64,000 nucleotides of DNA from NCBI RefSeq assembly GCF_002794255.1, contig NZ_PGGW01000060.1, positions 310,001-374,000 on the forward strand, written 5' to 3'. Positions 16,426 to 25,664 of this stretch are shown piece after piece. The position numbers and the translations under genes were made by a program. This DNA is from Streptomyces carminius. GTDB lineage: Bacteria > Actinomycetota > Actinomycetes > Streptomycetales > Streptomycetaceae. The notes beneath the pieces are model-generated. The model did no database searches. It was not told where the DNA came from and worked only from the letters and a program-made list of their open reading frames with translations. Within the stretch, counting starts at the first letter, position 1, and the number at the start of each line of letters is the position of its first letter.

Positions 16426-16744
16426 GTGGATGTGGTGAAAGTCCTTCCAGTCGAACGTTTAGGCCATGCTCCACCCCATGGAAGTACGGCTGTGACCTAG
16501 TCGACACCAAGGAATCAAAAAAAACTTTCCGGAAGGGGTTGTATCCGCCGCCGAGGTTTGCGAGTCTCTTCGTGGCGATCGGGACGGTCGACGCCGACCC
16601 CCTTGAGAGCCCCGAATCCACCTCCCCATTCCCTCTGGGACACGACCCGGTAAATCCGGGCGCTGACCCTTCCCTTGTGGGGGGATTCGTGAAAGCGTTC
16701 ACATTCACAAGCCATTACCGCCAAGCGTAGGAGATGGAGCAGCC
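16426..16744. other. wblE upstream region
   Basis: 319 bp with unusual local content for this genome: an A8 run (16517-16524) and lower G+C near wblE. A short palindrome GTGAAAGCGTTCAC (16689-16702) lies about 40 bp before the wblE start and could be an operator. No promoter consensus could be called with confidence; a GGAAT and GTT pair is present but spaced by 22 bases, too long for sigma-R. Confidence 0.5.
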
Positions 16745-17002
16745 ATGGACTGGCGTCACAACGCCGTTTGCCGCGAGGAAGACCCCGAGCTCTTCTTCCC
16801 CATCGGCAACACCGGTCCTGCGCTGCTGCAGATCGAGGAAGCCAAGGCCGTCTGCCGCCGCTGCCCCGTCATGGAGCAGTGCCTGCAGTGGGCGCTGGAG
16901 TCCGGCCAGGACTCCGGTGTCTGGGGTGGCCTCAGCGAGGACGAGCGGCGCGCGATGAAGCGCCGCGCCGCCCGTAACCGGGCGCGCAAGGCCACCGCCT
17001 GA
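16745..17002 (+). CDS. wblE: WhiB-like iron-sulfur regulator WblE
   Basis: Small [4Fe-4S] cluster protein of the Wbl family. In 85 residues the cluster Cys are C9, C37, C40 and C46 (C-x27-C-x2-C-x5-C), followed by the G[V/I]WGG turn (GVWGGLSEDERR) and a basic tail KRRAARNRARK that contacts DNA or sigma factor. Sequence and position downstream of sigH agree with S. coelicolor WblE from memory. AGGAG precedes the ATG. Role of WblE is poorly defined; family members bind region 4 of the housekeeping sigma factor. Confidence 0.95.
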   Translation: MDWRHNAVCREEDPELFFPIGNTGPALLQIEEAKAVCRRCPVMEQCLQWALESGQDSGVWGGLSEDERRAMKRRAARNRARKATA

Positions 17003-17072
17003 CGCCCACGCCGCCACCTCTGCTGCCCCCGAACCGCAGCGCGCAGTGCCCAGTGCGCACCGCAGAGACGAT

Positions 17073-17107
17073 GTCGAACCCCGGACCGCCGCGGTCCGGG
17101 GTTCGAC
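17073..17107. terminator. Bidirectional terminator between wblE and the sensor kinase
   Basis: Perfect 15-bp stem, GTCGAACCCCGGACC (17073-17087) with its complement at 17093-17107, five-base loop GCCGC. It lies 70 bp after wblE and 45 bp beyond the end of the convergent kinase gene. Confidence 0.8.
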
Positions 17108-17152
17108 GTCTGTCCGGGCCGCTCCCCCGGTCCGCACCGGTCCCCGGCGCCG

Positions 17153-18670
17153 CTAACGGCGCTCCCGTCCCACGGGGATGTCCAGAACCACCCGGGTGCC
17201 TCCCCCGGGCGCCGGAAGCATGTCGAAGGCGCCGCCCAACTCCCCCTCCACCAGGGTCCGCACGATCTGCAGGCCCAGGTTCCCCCCGGCCCGGACGTCG
17301 AAGCCCCCGGGCAGACCGCGGCCGTCGTCCTGCACCGTGACCAGCAGCCGCCCCTCCTCGCGCCGCTCTCCCGCACGCGCCGGCCGGTCGTTCCGGTCGC
17401 CGCGGACGGCGTTCACCTCCACCGTGCCCCGCTCCCCCGGCCGGAAGCCGTGCTCCAGGGCGTTCTGCAGCACCTCGGTGAGCGCCATGGACAGCGGGGT
17501 GGCCACCTCCGCGACCAGGATGCCGAAGCGGCCCGTGCGGCGCCCGGTGACCATGCCCGGGGAGATCTCGGCGACCATCGCCAGCAACCGGTCCACGATC
17601 TCGTCGAACTCCACGCGCTCGTCCAGGGTCTGGGAGAGCGTCTCGTGCACGATGGCGATCGAGCCCACCCGGCGGACGGCCTCCTCCAGTGCCTCCCGGG
17701 CGTTGCCCCCGTTGCCCGTGCCGATCCGCCGCGCCTGGAGGCGCAGCAGGGCGGCGACGGTCTGGAGGTTGTTCTTCACCCGGTGGTGGATCTCCCGGAT
17801 GGTGGCGTCCTTGGTGATCAGCTCCCGCTCCCGGCGACGGAGTTCGGTGACGTCGCGCAGCAGGATGAGCGAACCGATCCGGTCGCCCTTCGGTTTCAGC
17901 GGGATGGCCCGCAACTGGACCACGCAGCCGTTGCCCTCGATCTCGGTCTCGCGCGGCGCCCAGCCGCTGGCGATTCTGGCCAGGGACTCGTCCACCGGGC
18001 CGCGGGAGGGGGCCAGTTCGGCGGTGGTCCGCCCCAGGTGCAGCCCGACCAGGTCGGCGGCCAGGCCGAGCCGGTGGTAGGCGGACAGCGCGTTGGGGCT
18101 GGCGTACTGCACGACGCCCTCCGCGTCGAGCCGGATCAGCCCGTCGCCCACCCGCGGGGAGGCGTCCATGTCCACCTGCTGGTCGGGGAAGGGAAACGAT
18201 CCGGCGGCGATCATCTGCGCGAGGTCCGAGGCGCTCTGCAGATAGGTCAGCTCCAGCCGGCTCGGTGTCCGCACCGTCAGCAGGTTGGTGTTGCGCGCGA
18301 TGACACCGAGGACGCGCCCCTCGCGGCGCACGGGGATGGACTCCACCCGCACCGGCACCTCCTCGCGCCACTCGGGATCGCCCTCGCGGACGATCCGGCC
18401 CTCGTCGAGCGCGGCGTCCAGCAGCGGCCGGCGGCCGCGCGGCACCAGATGGCCGACCATGTCGTCCTGGTAGGAGGTGGGCCCGGTGTTGGGGCGCATC
18501 TGCGCGACGGAGACATAGCGCGTCCCGTCCCGGGTGGGGACCCACAGCACGAGATCGGCGAAGGAGAGGTCGGACAGCAACTGCCACTCGGAGACCAGCA
18601 GGTGCAGCCACTCCAGATCGGAGTCGGTCAGGGCGGTGTGCTGGTGGACGAGGTCGTTCATGGAGGGCAC
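17153..18670 (-). CDS. PdtaS-like sensor histidine kinase (HisKA_2/HWE type)
   Basis: Cytosolic sensor kinase of 505 residues, resembling mycobacterial PdtaS, whose partner PdtaR is an antiterminator. Order: N-terminal GAF domain (about 10-150, DLVLWVPTRDGTRYVSVAQ), PAS domain (about 175-285, LIRLDAEGVVQYASPNALSAY), HisKA_2 box IHHRVKNNLQTVAALLRLQARR with the phospho-acceptor His, then a HATPase_c domain with ALTEVLQNALEHGF and DDGRGLPGGF. No membrane segment. GTG 18670 and ATG 18661 are both possible starts; neither has a strong ribosome binding site. No response regulator is adjacent. Confidence 0.9.
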   Translation of the reverse strand: MPSMNDLVHQHTALTDSDLEWLHLLVSEWQLLSDLSFADLVLWVPTRDGTRYVSVAQMRPNTGPTSYQDDMVGHLVPRGRRPLLDAALDEGRIVREGDPEWREEVPVRVESIPVRREGRVLGVIARNTNLLTVRTPSRLELTYLQSASDLAQMIAAGSFPFPDQQVDMDASPRVGDGLIRLDAEGVVQYASPNALSAYHRLGLAADLVGLHLGRTTAELAPSRGPVDESLARIASGWAPRETEIEGNGCVVQLRAIPLKPKGDRIGSLILLRDVTELRRRERELITKDATIREIHHRVKNNLQTVAALLRLQARRIGTGNGGNAREALEEAVRRVGSIAIVHETLSQTLDERVEFDEIVDRLLAMVAEISPGMVTGRRTGRFGILVAEVATPLSMALTEVLQNALEHGFRPGERGTVEVNAVRGDRNDRPARAGERREEGRLLVTVQDDGRGLPGGFDVRAGGNLGLQIVRTLVEGELGGAFDMLPAPGGGTRVVLDIPVGRERR

Positions 18671-19390
18671 GCCGCCGAGCCTAACCGGCGGACGGCCCGG
18701 GTGTTTCCGCGGCCTCGCCGCCCGCGCCCGACCGCGCTCGCGTGCGCCCCTCGGCGCTCATGTGCGCAAGAAGTGACGGCAGTCGCTCCTGACATGCCGT
18801 CGATGCGTTCAAGGCATGGACACGGGGCGGGGGGTGGCCCCAGAATGGAACGGCAGACTTCTGTCCTCCCCGCACAGGAGGGCGGAACGGGACCGGGCGC
18901 TCTCTGCCCTGACTGCGCCGGGTCCTCGATGCTCCGGGCTGCGGTGCCGGACGGGTTGAGGGTCCCGTCCCGGCGCCGCGGCCCGCGGGTGTTCCCCGAG
19001 GGCTCCGAAGGTCCACCCCGAAGCTCTCCGCCGGGTCCGCCGCCGTCACCACCGAGCCGTCGCCGTGCCATCGCCGCTCCGGCCGGACCCGTATCGCCAC
19101 CTCGGCCACCGCCACCGGCTCCTCGCCTCCGGCGCGCGAAGGGCCGGGACACGTGCTGGAGCACGGCCCCGGGGAACCGGGCGAGCTGCCCGGCACGTCT
19201 ACGGGAGGCGAACGCGCGGACGTTCTCCCGGCGCATCCTGCGGAGCCCCTCGGTCACCCCGGCCGAGCGTGCGGTGAAGGGCTTCCCGAAGGCCGGGGCG
19301 CTCCCGCAGGACCAGGGGCAGGCGGGCTCCGGACCCCGTCCGGACGAGGTCCGGAGCCGGGTACGGACGGGGCCGTGCGGGCCGGGGCGG
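18671..19390. other. About 720 bp without a supported gene
   Basis: Lies upstream of the sensor kinase and beyond the end of the SIS-domain gene. Open frames on both strands are Arg/Gly/Pro runs without domains or ribosome binding sites. It probably holds the kinase promoter and the das operon terminator, but no element could be pinned down. Confidence 0.55.
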
Positions 19391-20500
19391 TCAGCGGGTC
19401 TCGGTGACCTTCGCCAGGGCGCGGGGGGCGTCCGGATCCTGGCCGCGGGCGATGGTCACCTCGTAGGCCAGCAGTTGCAGCGGCAGGATCTCCAGGACGG
19501 GCTGGAGCTCCTCGGGCAGCTCACCGGTCGGCAGGACGAAGCCCGCCGAGGCCCGGGCGACCTCCGCCCCGGGCCCCACGACGACGAGGTCGGCGCCGCG
19601 GTCCCGCAGCCGGTCGAGGACGGGCCGCAGGGCCTCGCCGCCCTTCCCCTCGGGAACGACGGCGATCACCGGGGAGACGTTGTCGACCATCGCCAGCGGA
19701 CCGTGCAGCAGATCGGCACCGGAGTAGGCCAGGGCCGGGATGTAGCTGGTCTCCATCAGCTTCAGGGCCGCCTCCCGGGCGGTCGGGTAGCCGTAGCCCC
19801 GGGAGGTGAGGACCATGCGCTCGGCGAAGCGGTAGCGGGCGGCCAGCCGCCGCACCTCGTCCCGGCGGGCCAGCACCGTCTCGGCCAGGTCCGGCAGCAC
19901 CTTGGCGGCGGTGCCGTCCCCGCCGCGCAGACCGTCCACCAGGAGGTAGAGCGCCAGCAGCTCGGCGGTGTAGGTCTTGGTCGCCGGCAGGGCCCGCTCC
20001 GGGCCGGCCAGTACGTCGATGTGGAACTCGGCGGCCGCGGCGAGCGGGGAGCCGGCGTTGTTGGTCACCGCCAGGGTGACGGCACCGGCCTCGCGGGCGG
20101 CCCGGGTGGAGGCGACCAGGTCCGGTGAACCGCCGGACTGGCTGACGGCGATCACCAGGCAGTCGGTGAGGTCCTGGCGGGCCCCGTAGGCGGTGGTGGT
20201 GGACATGGAGGTCATCCCGCAGGGCCTGCCCAGCAGGATCTCCAGCAGGTACTTGGCGTAGAGGGCGGCGTTGTCGGAGGTGCCGCGGGCGGTGAGCAGC
20301 ACGAAGCGCGGGGCGCGGGCCGCGATGCGCTCGGCGGTCTCACGGATCTGCGGGGCGCCCTCGGTGAGGATCCGCCGCAGCACCGCGGGCTGCTCGGCCG
20401 TCTCGGCGGCCATGAGCCGGCCCGGCGGGCCGCCCCGCGGGGCCGGGTTCGCCGGGGTCGCCGGGTTCGCCGGATCGGCTGCCGGGTTCGTGTCGGACAT
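19391..20500 (-). CDS. SIS-domain aminosugar isomerase/deaminase (GlmS-isomerase-like, NagB-II type)
   Basis: Probably handles glucosamine-6-phosphate or a related sugar released by the das pathway. The 369-residue protein has a Pro-rich N-terminus (about 25 residues) and two SIS domains: LTARGTSDNAALYAKYL with VSQSGGSPD in the first, and VLTSRGYGYPTAREAALKL with SYIPALAYSGADLLHGP in the second, ending AKVTETR. This is the isomerase half of GlmS without the glutaminase part. It follows the GH3 gene by 66 bp. Classical NagB has a different fold, so this may replace it or act in synthesis; the direction cannot be decided from sequence. Confidence 0.85.
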   Translation of the reverse strand: MSDTNPAADPANPATPANPAPRGGPPGRLMAAETAEQPAVLRRILTEGAPQIRETAERIAARAPRFVLLTARGTSDNAALYAKYLLEILLGRPCGMTSMSTTTAYGARQDLTDCLVIAVSQSGGSPDLVASTRAAREAGAVTLAVTNNAGSPLAAAAEFHIDVLAGPERALPATKTYTAELLALYLLVDGLRGGDGTAAKVLPDLAETVLARRDEVRRLAARYRFAERMVLTSRGYGYPTAREAALKLMETSYIPALAYSGADLLHGPLAMVDNVSPVIAVVPEGKGGEALRPVLDRLRDRGADLVVVGPGAEVARASAGFVLPTGELPEELQPVLEILPLQLLAYEVTIARGQDPDAPRALAKVTETR

Positions 20501-20566
20501 GCTGGTGGTCTCCCGTCTTCCGTGGTGCCGGTGGCGGTCCGGTGCCGCTTCCGGGCGCCGGCGCCG

Positions 20567-22126
20567 TCAGCCGTCGGCGCCGGCGGCCCTCCGGCCGGTG
20601 ATGACCTCGGCGGCGGCCCGTCCGCAGACCCGGGCGGCGCCGTGGGTCGCGATGTGGAGCGCGCCGGACGGCGACGCCTGGGGCAGTCCCATCTCGACCA
20701 CGACCGTCTCCGGCCGGGCGGTGACCAGCGCACGCAGTACGTCGGCCATCCAGGGATGCCGGTGTACGTCGCGTACCACCGCGACGATCCTACGGTCGGC
20801 CGCCGCGGCCAGCACCTGCGCGGCCGGCGCGTCCGTACCCGCCGCGGCGGCCCGGTCGCGGTCCCAGGAGCCGGCCGCGGTGCCCGGGAGGAGTTCCGTC
20901 AGCTCGCCGGCGAGCCCCCAGGGGGTCTCGTCACCGACGGCGATGTTGGCGACGGGGGTGAGGGAGACGACGTACGGCGGCTCGGTCACCGGGACCCAGT
21001 CCGCCCCGCCGTCCGCCCCGCCGGTGATCCGCAGGGCGCGGCGGGCGGCGGCCAGCCCGACCCCGGGGTCGGGGGGCACGGCGCGGGTACCGGCGGCCGC
21101 CCGCGCGGTCCAGCGGGCGAGCGAGCGGACCCGGTCCGCGGCGTCGGCGAGCCGCTCCTCGGCCAGCTCCCCCTCGGTCACCGCCCTGACCAGGGCGTCG
21201 CGCAGGCGCAGCACGGTGTCCTCGTCGGCCAGTCCCCCGCCGACGCAGATGGCGTCCGCGCCCGCGGCGACGGCCAGCACGCTGCCGCGCTCGATGCCGT
21301 GGGTGGCCGCGATGGCCCGCATCTCCATGCCGTCGGTGACGATCAGCCCCTCGAAGCCGAGTCCGCCCTCGCTCGCCGGTGCGCGCAGCAGGCCGGTCAG
21401 GGCGGCCGGGCTGAGCGTGCCCGGCAGCACCGGATCGAGGGCGGGCAGCAGGATGTGCGCGCTCATCACGCACTTGCTGCCCGCGGCGATCGCCGCCCGG
21501 AAGGGAACGAGTTCGCGGGCGTGGAGCGTGGTCAGGTCGGCGTCGATGCGGGGCAGGGCGTGGTGGGAGTCGACGGCCGTGTCGCCGTGCCCGGGGAAGT
21601 GCTTGGTGCAGGCGGCGACCCCGGCGGACTGCAGCCCCGTCACCCAGGCGGCGGTGTGCCGGGCCACCAGGTCCGGCGCGGCGCCGAAGGCGCGGACGCC
21701 GATGACCGGGTTGTCGGGGTTGGAGTTGACGTCGGCCGAGGGCGCCCAGTTGAGGTTGACCCCGCACTCGGCCAGCCGCCGTCCCAGCTCACGGGCGACC
21801 GCACGGGTCAGCGCGGTGTCGTCGACGGCACCGAGGGCGAGGTTGCCGGGGAAGGACGACCCGGTGCGCGCCTCCAGCCGGGTGACGTCACCGCCCTCCT
21901 CGTCGACGGCCACCAGGACCTCGGAGCGGACCCGGCGCAGCTCCCCCGTGAGCGCGGCGAGCTGCTCGGGGGAGGCGATGTTGCGGCCGAACAGGCCCAC
22001 CGAGACCAGCCCCTCGTCCAGCCGGCGCAGCAGCCAGCCGGGAGCGGTGGTGCCGGTGAAGCCCGGTTGGAGGACGGCGAGGGCGTTGCGGGTCAGGGTG
22101 TCGGTGGCGCCGGTGAGCATCGTCAT
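20567..22126 (-). CDS. dasD: GH3 beta-N-acetylglucosaminidase (DasD-like)
   Basis: Predicted to split GlcNAc from chitobiose or muropeptides inside the cell; no signal peptide is seen. The 519-residue protein has the GH3 TIM barrel with the NagZ-type motif KHFPGHGDTAVDSHHALP, whose His and Asp form the acid/base dyad. The nucleophile Asp lies in IVTDGMEMRAI. VDEEGGDVTRL marks the substrate loop. A C-terminal alpha/beta region of about 150 residues follows. It starts 9 bp after the dasC stop, consistent with one das transcript. The symbol is assigned by locus position. Confidence 0.88.
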   Translation of the reverse strand: MTMLTGATDTLTRNALAVLQPGFTGTTAPGWLLRRLDEGLVSVGLFGRNIASPEQLAALTGELRRVRSEVLVAVDEEGGDVTRLEARTGSSFPGNLALGAVDDTALTRAVARELGRRLAECGVNLNWAPSADVNSNPDNPVIGVRAFGAAPDLVARHTAAWVTGLQSAGVAACTKHFPGHGDTAVDSHHALPRIDADLTTLHARELVPFRAAIAAGSKCVMSAHILLPALDPVLPGTLSPAALTGLLRAPASEGGLGFEGLIVTDGMEMRAIAATHGIERGSVLAVAAGADAICVGGGLADEDTVLRLRDALVRAVTEGELAEERLADAADRVRSLARWTARAAAGTRAVPPDPGVGLAAARRALRITGGADGGADWVPVTEPPYVVSLTPVANIAVGDETPWGLAGELTELLPGTAAGSWDRDRAAAAGTDAPAAQVLAAAADRRIVAVVRDVHRHPWMADVLRALVTARPETVVVEMGLPQASPSGALHIATHGAARVCGRAAAEVITGRRAAGADG

Positions 22127-22135
22127 GGGGCTCGG

Positions 22136-23083
22136 CTATCCCTTCACTGCGCCGGAGGTCAGGCCACCGACGGCGCGTCGCTGGAGGATGAGGAAGAGCA
22201 GCAGTACGGGAACGGCGAACAGCGACGAGGCCGCCATGGTGGCGCCCCAGTCGTTGCCGAAGGCGCTCTGGAACTGGGTCAGCCACAGCGGCAGGGTCTG
22301 GGCCTCGGACTCCTTGTTGAGGACCAGCACCATGGCGAACTCGTTCCAGGCGGTGATGAAACCGAAGAGCGAGGTGGCCATCAGGCCGGGGGCCAGCAGG
22401 GGGAAGACGACCCGCAGGAAGCTCTGCGCACGGCTGCAGCCGTCGATCATCGCCGCCTCCTCCAACTCCCTGGGCACCGCCGCGATGAACCCGCGCAGTG
22501 TCCAGACGGTGAAGGGGAGGACCATCACGAAGTAGATCAGCGTCAGGAACCCGATGCTGTTGAGCAGTTGGGCGTCCCGGGCGACCAGGTACATCACGAT
22601 GACCATGACCTCCCAGGGGGCCAGCTGGGCCATCATCACCACGAGCACCAGGCCCTTGCGGCCCCGGAACCTCATGCGCACGATCGCGAAGCTCGCCGCC
22701 AGCGCCACGGCCAGGGCCAGCAGCACGGCGCCGAAGGTGACCATGAGGCTGTTGCGGACGTACGTCCAGAACAGCTCCACGCCGGTGGCGGTGCCGTAGT
22801 GCTCGAAGGTGGGGGCGAACAGGAAGCTGGGTGTCTCGGTGAGGACCTCCGACGCCGGCTTGAAGGACGTGGAGAACATCCAGTAGACGGGGAAGACGAA
22901 GAAGGCCGCCAGGGCGAGGGCGAGGGCGTTGAGCGAGGCCTTGCGCAGCGCCTTGCGCCGCCGGGCGCCGCCGCCTCCTCCTCGCGCCCCCCGGCCGGTT
23001 CCGCCGGCCGCGGGGCGTCCACGGGGTTCCGGGGGCTCCTGCGCGGGCGCGCCGGCCGGGCCGGCCAGGGTGGTGTGGCTCAC
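22136..23083 (-). CDS. dasC: Chitobiose ABC transporter permease DasC
   Basis: MalG-type inner membrane component of the GlcNAc/chitobiose importer. The 315 residues include a Gly/Arg-rich cytoplasmic N-terminus (about 48 residues), six membrane segments beginning ALALALAAFFVFPVYWMF, and the EAA loop ELEEAAMIDGCSRAQSFLRV that contacts the ATPase. GTG start at 23083 overlaps the dasB stop by 4 bp (GTGA). No ATPase gene is nearby; in S. coelicolor the shared MsiK ATPase serves this system. Continuing the frame upstream would read through dasB in a wrong frame and is rejected. Confidence 0.92.
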   Translation of the reverse strand: MSHTTLAGPAGAPAQEPPEPRGRPAAGGTGRGARGGGGGARRRKALRKASLNALALALAAFFVFPVYWMFSTSFKPASEVLTETPSFLFAPTFEHYGTATGVELFWTYVRNSLMVTFGAVLLALAVALAASFAIVRMRFRGRKGLVLVVMMAQLAPWEVMVIVMYLVARDAQLLNSIGFLTLIYFVMVLPFTVWTLRGFIAAVPRELEEAAMIDGCSRAQSFLRVVFPLLAPGLMATSLFGFITAWNEFAMVLVLNKESEAQTLPLWLTQFQSAFGNDWGATMAASSLFAVPVLLLFLILQRRAVGGLTSGAVKG

Positions 23084-24117
23084 TGCTCCTCCTCCTGCTT
23101 GAGGATCAGGCGGAAGTAGAAGGACATGGCGACCAGCAGGATGAGGATGGTCAGCACGGAGGCGGCCGCGGCGACCCCGAAGTTCATCTGGGCCATGCCC
23201 TCGATGTAGGCGAAGACCGGGAGGGTCTCCGAGCCCCGGTCGGGTCCGCCGCTGTTGAGGGCGACGATCTGGGCGAAGGCCTTGAACACCCAGATGATCT
23301 CCAGGAAGACGGTGATCAGGAAGAAGGGCTTGAGCATGGGGAAGACCACCGAGCGGAAGATCCGCCAGTTGGAGGCGCCGTCCATCCGGGCGGCCTCGTA
23401 CAGTTCGCCGCTGATGGTGGTCAGTCCCGCGTAGAGGTTGAGGGCGACGAAGGGCACCGACGCCCAGACGATCATCAGGGTGACGATGGCCAGGGTGGAG
23501 AATCCCGTGTCGAACCAGTTGTGCTGCTCGTAGCCGTCGAGGCCGAGGGTGCGCAGCGCCCAGTTCACGACACCGAACTGGGTGTCGAAGAGCCACCGGA
23601 AGACGGTGGCGGACGCGACGATGGGCATCGCCCAGGCCATCACCAGGGCCAGCGAGAGCACCAGCCGCATCCTGCCGCCCAGGCTGTTGAGCAGCAGGCC
23701 GACCAGGGTGCCGAACACCATGATCAGCACCACGTTGGCCGCGGTGAAGACGAACGTCCTGGTGACGACCGTCCAGAAGAACTCGTCCGCCAGCAGTTCG
23801 GTGTAGTTGCCGAGGCCGGTCCACACCGTCTTCCGGGAGATCATCTCGGTGCGGCCGAGCTGCTGGAAGGAGAGCACCAGGTTCCGCACCAGCGGATAGC
23901 CCAGGAACACCAGGAGGGCGATGACCGCCGGAGCGGTCAGGGCGTACGGCAGCCAGCCGGACGGCACCCGCCGCCCGCCGCGCCTGCCGGAGCCGGCCGT
24001 CCCCTCCGGTGCCGGACCGCCGGCGGGCGGCAGGTGCCCGGCGCCCGGTGTGTCGCGGGTGGCGTCCGGCGGCAGTTCCCCGGCTGCGGGCGCCGCCCCC
24101 CTGGCGTACACGGTCAT
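23080..24117 (-). CDS. dasB: Chitobiose ABC transporter permease DasB
   Basis: MalF-type partner of DasC. The 345-residue protein has a long Pro/Gly-rich N-terminus (to about 50) and then WLPYALTAPAVIALLVFLGY as first membrane segment. Further segments include VLSLALVMAWAMPIVASAT and the EAA loop LYEAARMDGASNWRIFRSV. It lies 106 bp after dasA with a strong hairpin in between, which may keep permease levels below binding-protein levels. ATG start is the only reasonable choice. Confidence 0.92.
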   Translation of the reverse strand: MTVYARGAAPAAGELPPDATRDTPGAGHLPPAGGPAPEGTAGSGRRGGRRVPSGWLPYALTAPAVIALLVFLGYPLVRNLVLSFQQLGRTEMISRKTVWTGLGNYTELLADEFFWTVVTRTFVFTAANVVLIMVFGTLVGLLLNSLGGRMRLVLSLALVMAWAMPIVASATVFRWLFDTQFGVVNWALRTLGLDGYEQHNWFDTGFSTLAIVTLMIVWASVPFVALNLYAGLTTISGELYEAARMDGASNWRIFRSVVFPMLKPFFLITVFLEIIWVFKAFAQIVALNSGGPDRGSETLPVFAYIEGMAQMNFGVAAAASVLTILILLVAMSFYFRLILKQEEEQ

Positions 24118-24180
24118 GGTCCACTTCCTCGCGGTCAGGGGCGCACGGCCCCACCCGGACTGACGTACTGCGTGCGGACC

Positions 24181-24213
24181 GGGGCGCCCGGCGGCGGTTC
24201 CGCGGGGCGCCCC
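24181..24213 (-). terminator. Intercistronic hairpin between dasA and dasB
   Basis: GGGGCGCCC (24181-24189) pairs with GGGCGCCCC (24205-24213), and the inner GCGG/CCGC pair extends the stem. It lies 11 bp after the dasA stop and 63 bp before dasB. Such structures in sugar importer operons partially terminate or stabilise the upstream message so that the lipoprotein is made in excess. Confidence 0.65.
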
Positions 24214-24223
24214 TGGAGCGTTG

Positions 24224-25501
24224 TCAGCTCTTGTTGATCCGCTCGGTGATCACCTCGTCGGCCTCCTCGCCGGCCTTGGCCGGCTCCGTCCCCTTGAGCA
24301 CCTTGGTCATGTACTCCTTGATGGGGTTGGGCTCGGTCTCGACGTTGGCCCAGCCGGGGGTGACGGGAGTGATGTGGCCGACGTCGGCGGCCTTGACCAT
24401 GGCCTCGGCGAAGGAGCCGGGCTCGGGCCGCACCTGCGCGTCCGGAGTGTTGGGCAGCAGGCCGCCCTGGGTGGCCTCGGCGTACTTCTTCATCCACTTC
24501 TCGGAGGTCGCCAGTTCCAGCCACTCCTGGGCGAGCTCCTTGTTCCGGGAGCGCTCGGCCACGGCGAGGTTCGAGCCGCCGAAGAAGACCTTGCCCGGCT
24601 TGTCGGCGGTCTTGCCGGGGATCGGGAAGTAGCCGAAGTCCGCGGTGCCGCCCGCCTTCTCGATGGCCTCGATGGCTCCGGCGGCCTCCCAGCCCAGGCC
24701 GATCCAGGAGGCGACGCCGCCCTTGGGCACGACGTCGGTGGACTGCTGCGGGTTCGCCTCGTCGGTGTCCTCGGGCGCCGTGGAGAAGGACTGGAGCTCC
24801 TTGTAGAAGGAGACCGCCGCCTCACCCTCGGGGGTGGCGAGGGCACCCTTCCAGCGGTCGCCGTCCTCGACGGCGAAGTCGCCGCCCTCGTCCCACAGGA
24901 AGCCGGCGAGGACGTACCAGCTCTGGCCCGGCAGGTAGATCGGCTGCACGTCCTCGTCGGACTTCTGGATCTTCTCCAGGCCGGCGATCCACTCCTCACG
25001 GGTGGCCGGGGGCTTCACCCCCGCGTCCGCGTAGAGGCTCTTGTCGTAGATCACCACGCGGTTGGCCGCGTACCAGGGGGCGGCGTAGAGCTTTCCGTCC
25101 AGTTCGGCGGACGGGAGCATGCCCTTGTTCCAGGCGTCGTAGTTCAGCTCGCCCTTGAGGTCCGTCAGGTCGGCGAGACCGCCGGTGACCGCGTAGCCGG
25201 CGGTCTGGGTGTTACCCAGCTCGATGACGTCCGGCGGAGAGTCCTCGGAGAGCGCGGTGGTGATCTTCTCCTGGATCCCGTTCCACTGCTGTTCCTTGAT
25301 CTCGACCGTGACGCCTTCGTGGGCGGCCTCGAACTCCTTGTTGAGTGCGGTGGCCCACTCCTCGGGCGCCGATCCGTCCATGACCCAGACGGTGACCTTC
25401 TTGCCGCCGTCCGCCGACTGGCCGTCGTCTCCGGAGCCGCAGGCGGCGGTACCGGTCATCATCGCCGCGGCGCCGATCGCCGCTACGAGCTTGCGCTTCA
25501 C
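24224..25501 (-). CDS. dasA: Chitobiose-binding lipoprotein DasA
   Basis: Extracytoplasmic receptor for chitobiose/GlcNAc oligomers, needed for the nutrient signal that acts through DasR. The 425-residue precursor begins VKRKLVAAIGAAAMMTG with lipobox TAAC, then an SBP_bac_1 fold (VTVWVMDGSAPEEW, GNTQTAGYAVTGGLADLT). GTG 25501 has AAGGAG seven bases upstream. It is the first gene of the operon and reads away from dasR, with two DasR-like operators in the 358-bp gap between them. Confidence 0.94.
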   Translation of the reverse strand: MKRKLVAAIGAAAMMTGTAACGSGDDGQSADGGKKVTVWVMDGSAPEEWATALNKEFEAAHEGVTVEIKEQQWNGIQEKITTALSEDSPPDVIELGNTQTAGYAVTGGLADLTDLKGELNYDAWNKGMLPSAELDGKLYAAPWYAANRVVIYDKSLYADAGVKPPATREEWIAGLEKIQKSDEDVQPIYLPGQSWYVLAGFLWDEGGDFAVEDGDRWKGALATPEGEAAVSFYKELQSFSTAPEDTDEANPQQSTDVVPKGGVASWIGLGWEAAGAIEAIEKAGGTADFGYFPIPGKTADKPGKVFFGGSNLAVAERSRNKELAQEWLELATSEKWMKKYAEATQGGLLPNTPDAQVRPEPGSFAEAMVKAADVGHITPVTPGWANVETEPNPIKEYMTKVLKGTEPAKAGEEADEVITERINKS

Positions 25502-25640
25502 GTCGTTCTCCTTCGGGGTGCCAGAAATCCCCCCGCCCACCGCCCGAGATCTCCGCTCCCACCGGTGCCCGCGCCGACCTGCGACGCGTCACGGACACCG
25601 GCCTTTCGAAGTACTGCCCTTGGGGGCCGGGATGGTCTTT

Positions 25641-25656
25641 AATGGTGTAGACCAGT
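25641..25656. promoter_or_regulatory. DasR operator (dre) 1
   Basis: AATGGTGTAGACCAGT matches the 16-bp DasR consensus A(C/G)TGGTCTAGACCA(C/G)T at 14 of 16 positions by eye. It lies 140 bp upstream of dasA and 204 bp upstream of dasR, so it can control either gene. Confidence 0.85.
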
Positions 25657-25664
25657 TCCCGCAG

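Noticed and set aside
16511..16540. SigR-type promoter upstream of wblE
   Set aside because: GGAAT and GTT are present but 22 bases apart; sigma-R needs about 18-19.
18658..19257. 199-codon minus-strand frame in the spacer upstream of the sensor kinase
   Set aside because: Arg/Gly/Pro composition, no ribosome binding site and no domain; treated as noncoding.
17450..20128. An 892-codon plus-strand frame across the sensor kinase and SIS genes
   Set aside because: Antiparallel to genes with intact motifs (HisKA_2 box, SIS); the frame has no conserved content.
22136..24154. dasC reading extended to a 672-residue protein
   Set aside because: The upstream part reads dasB in a wrong frame. DasC starts at GTG 23083, which overlaps the dasB stop, and matches the family length.
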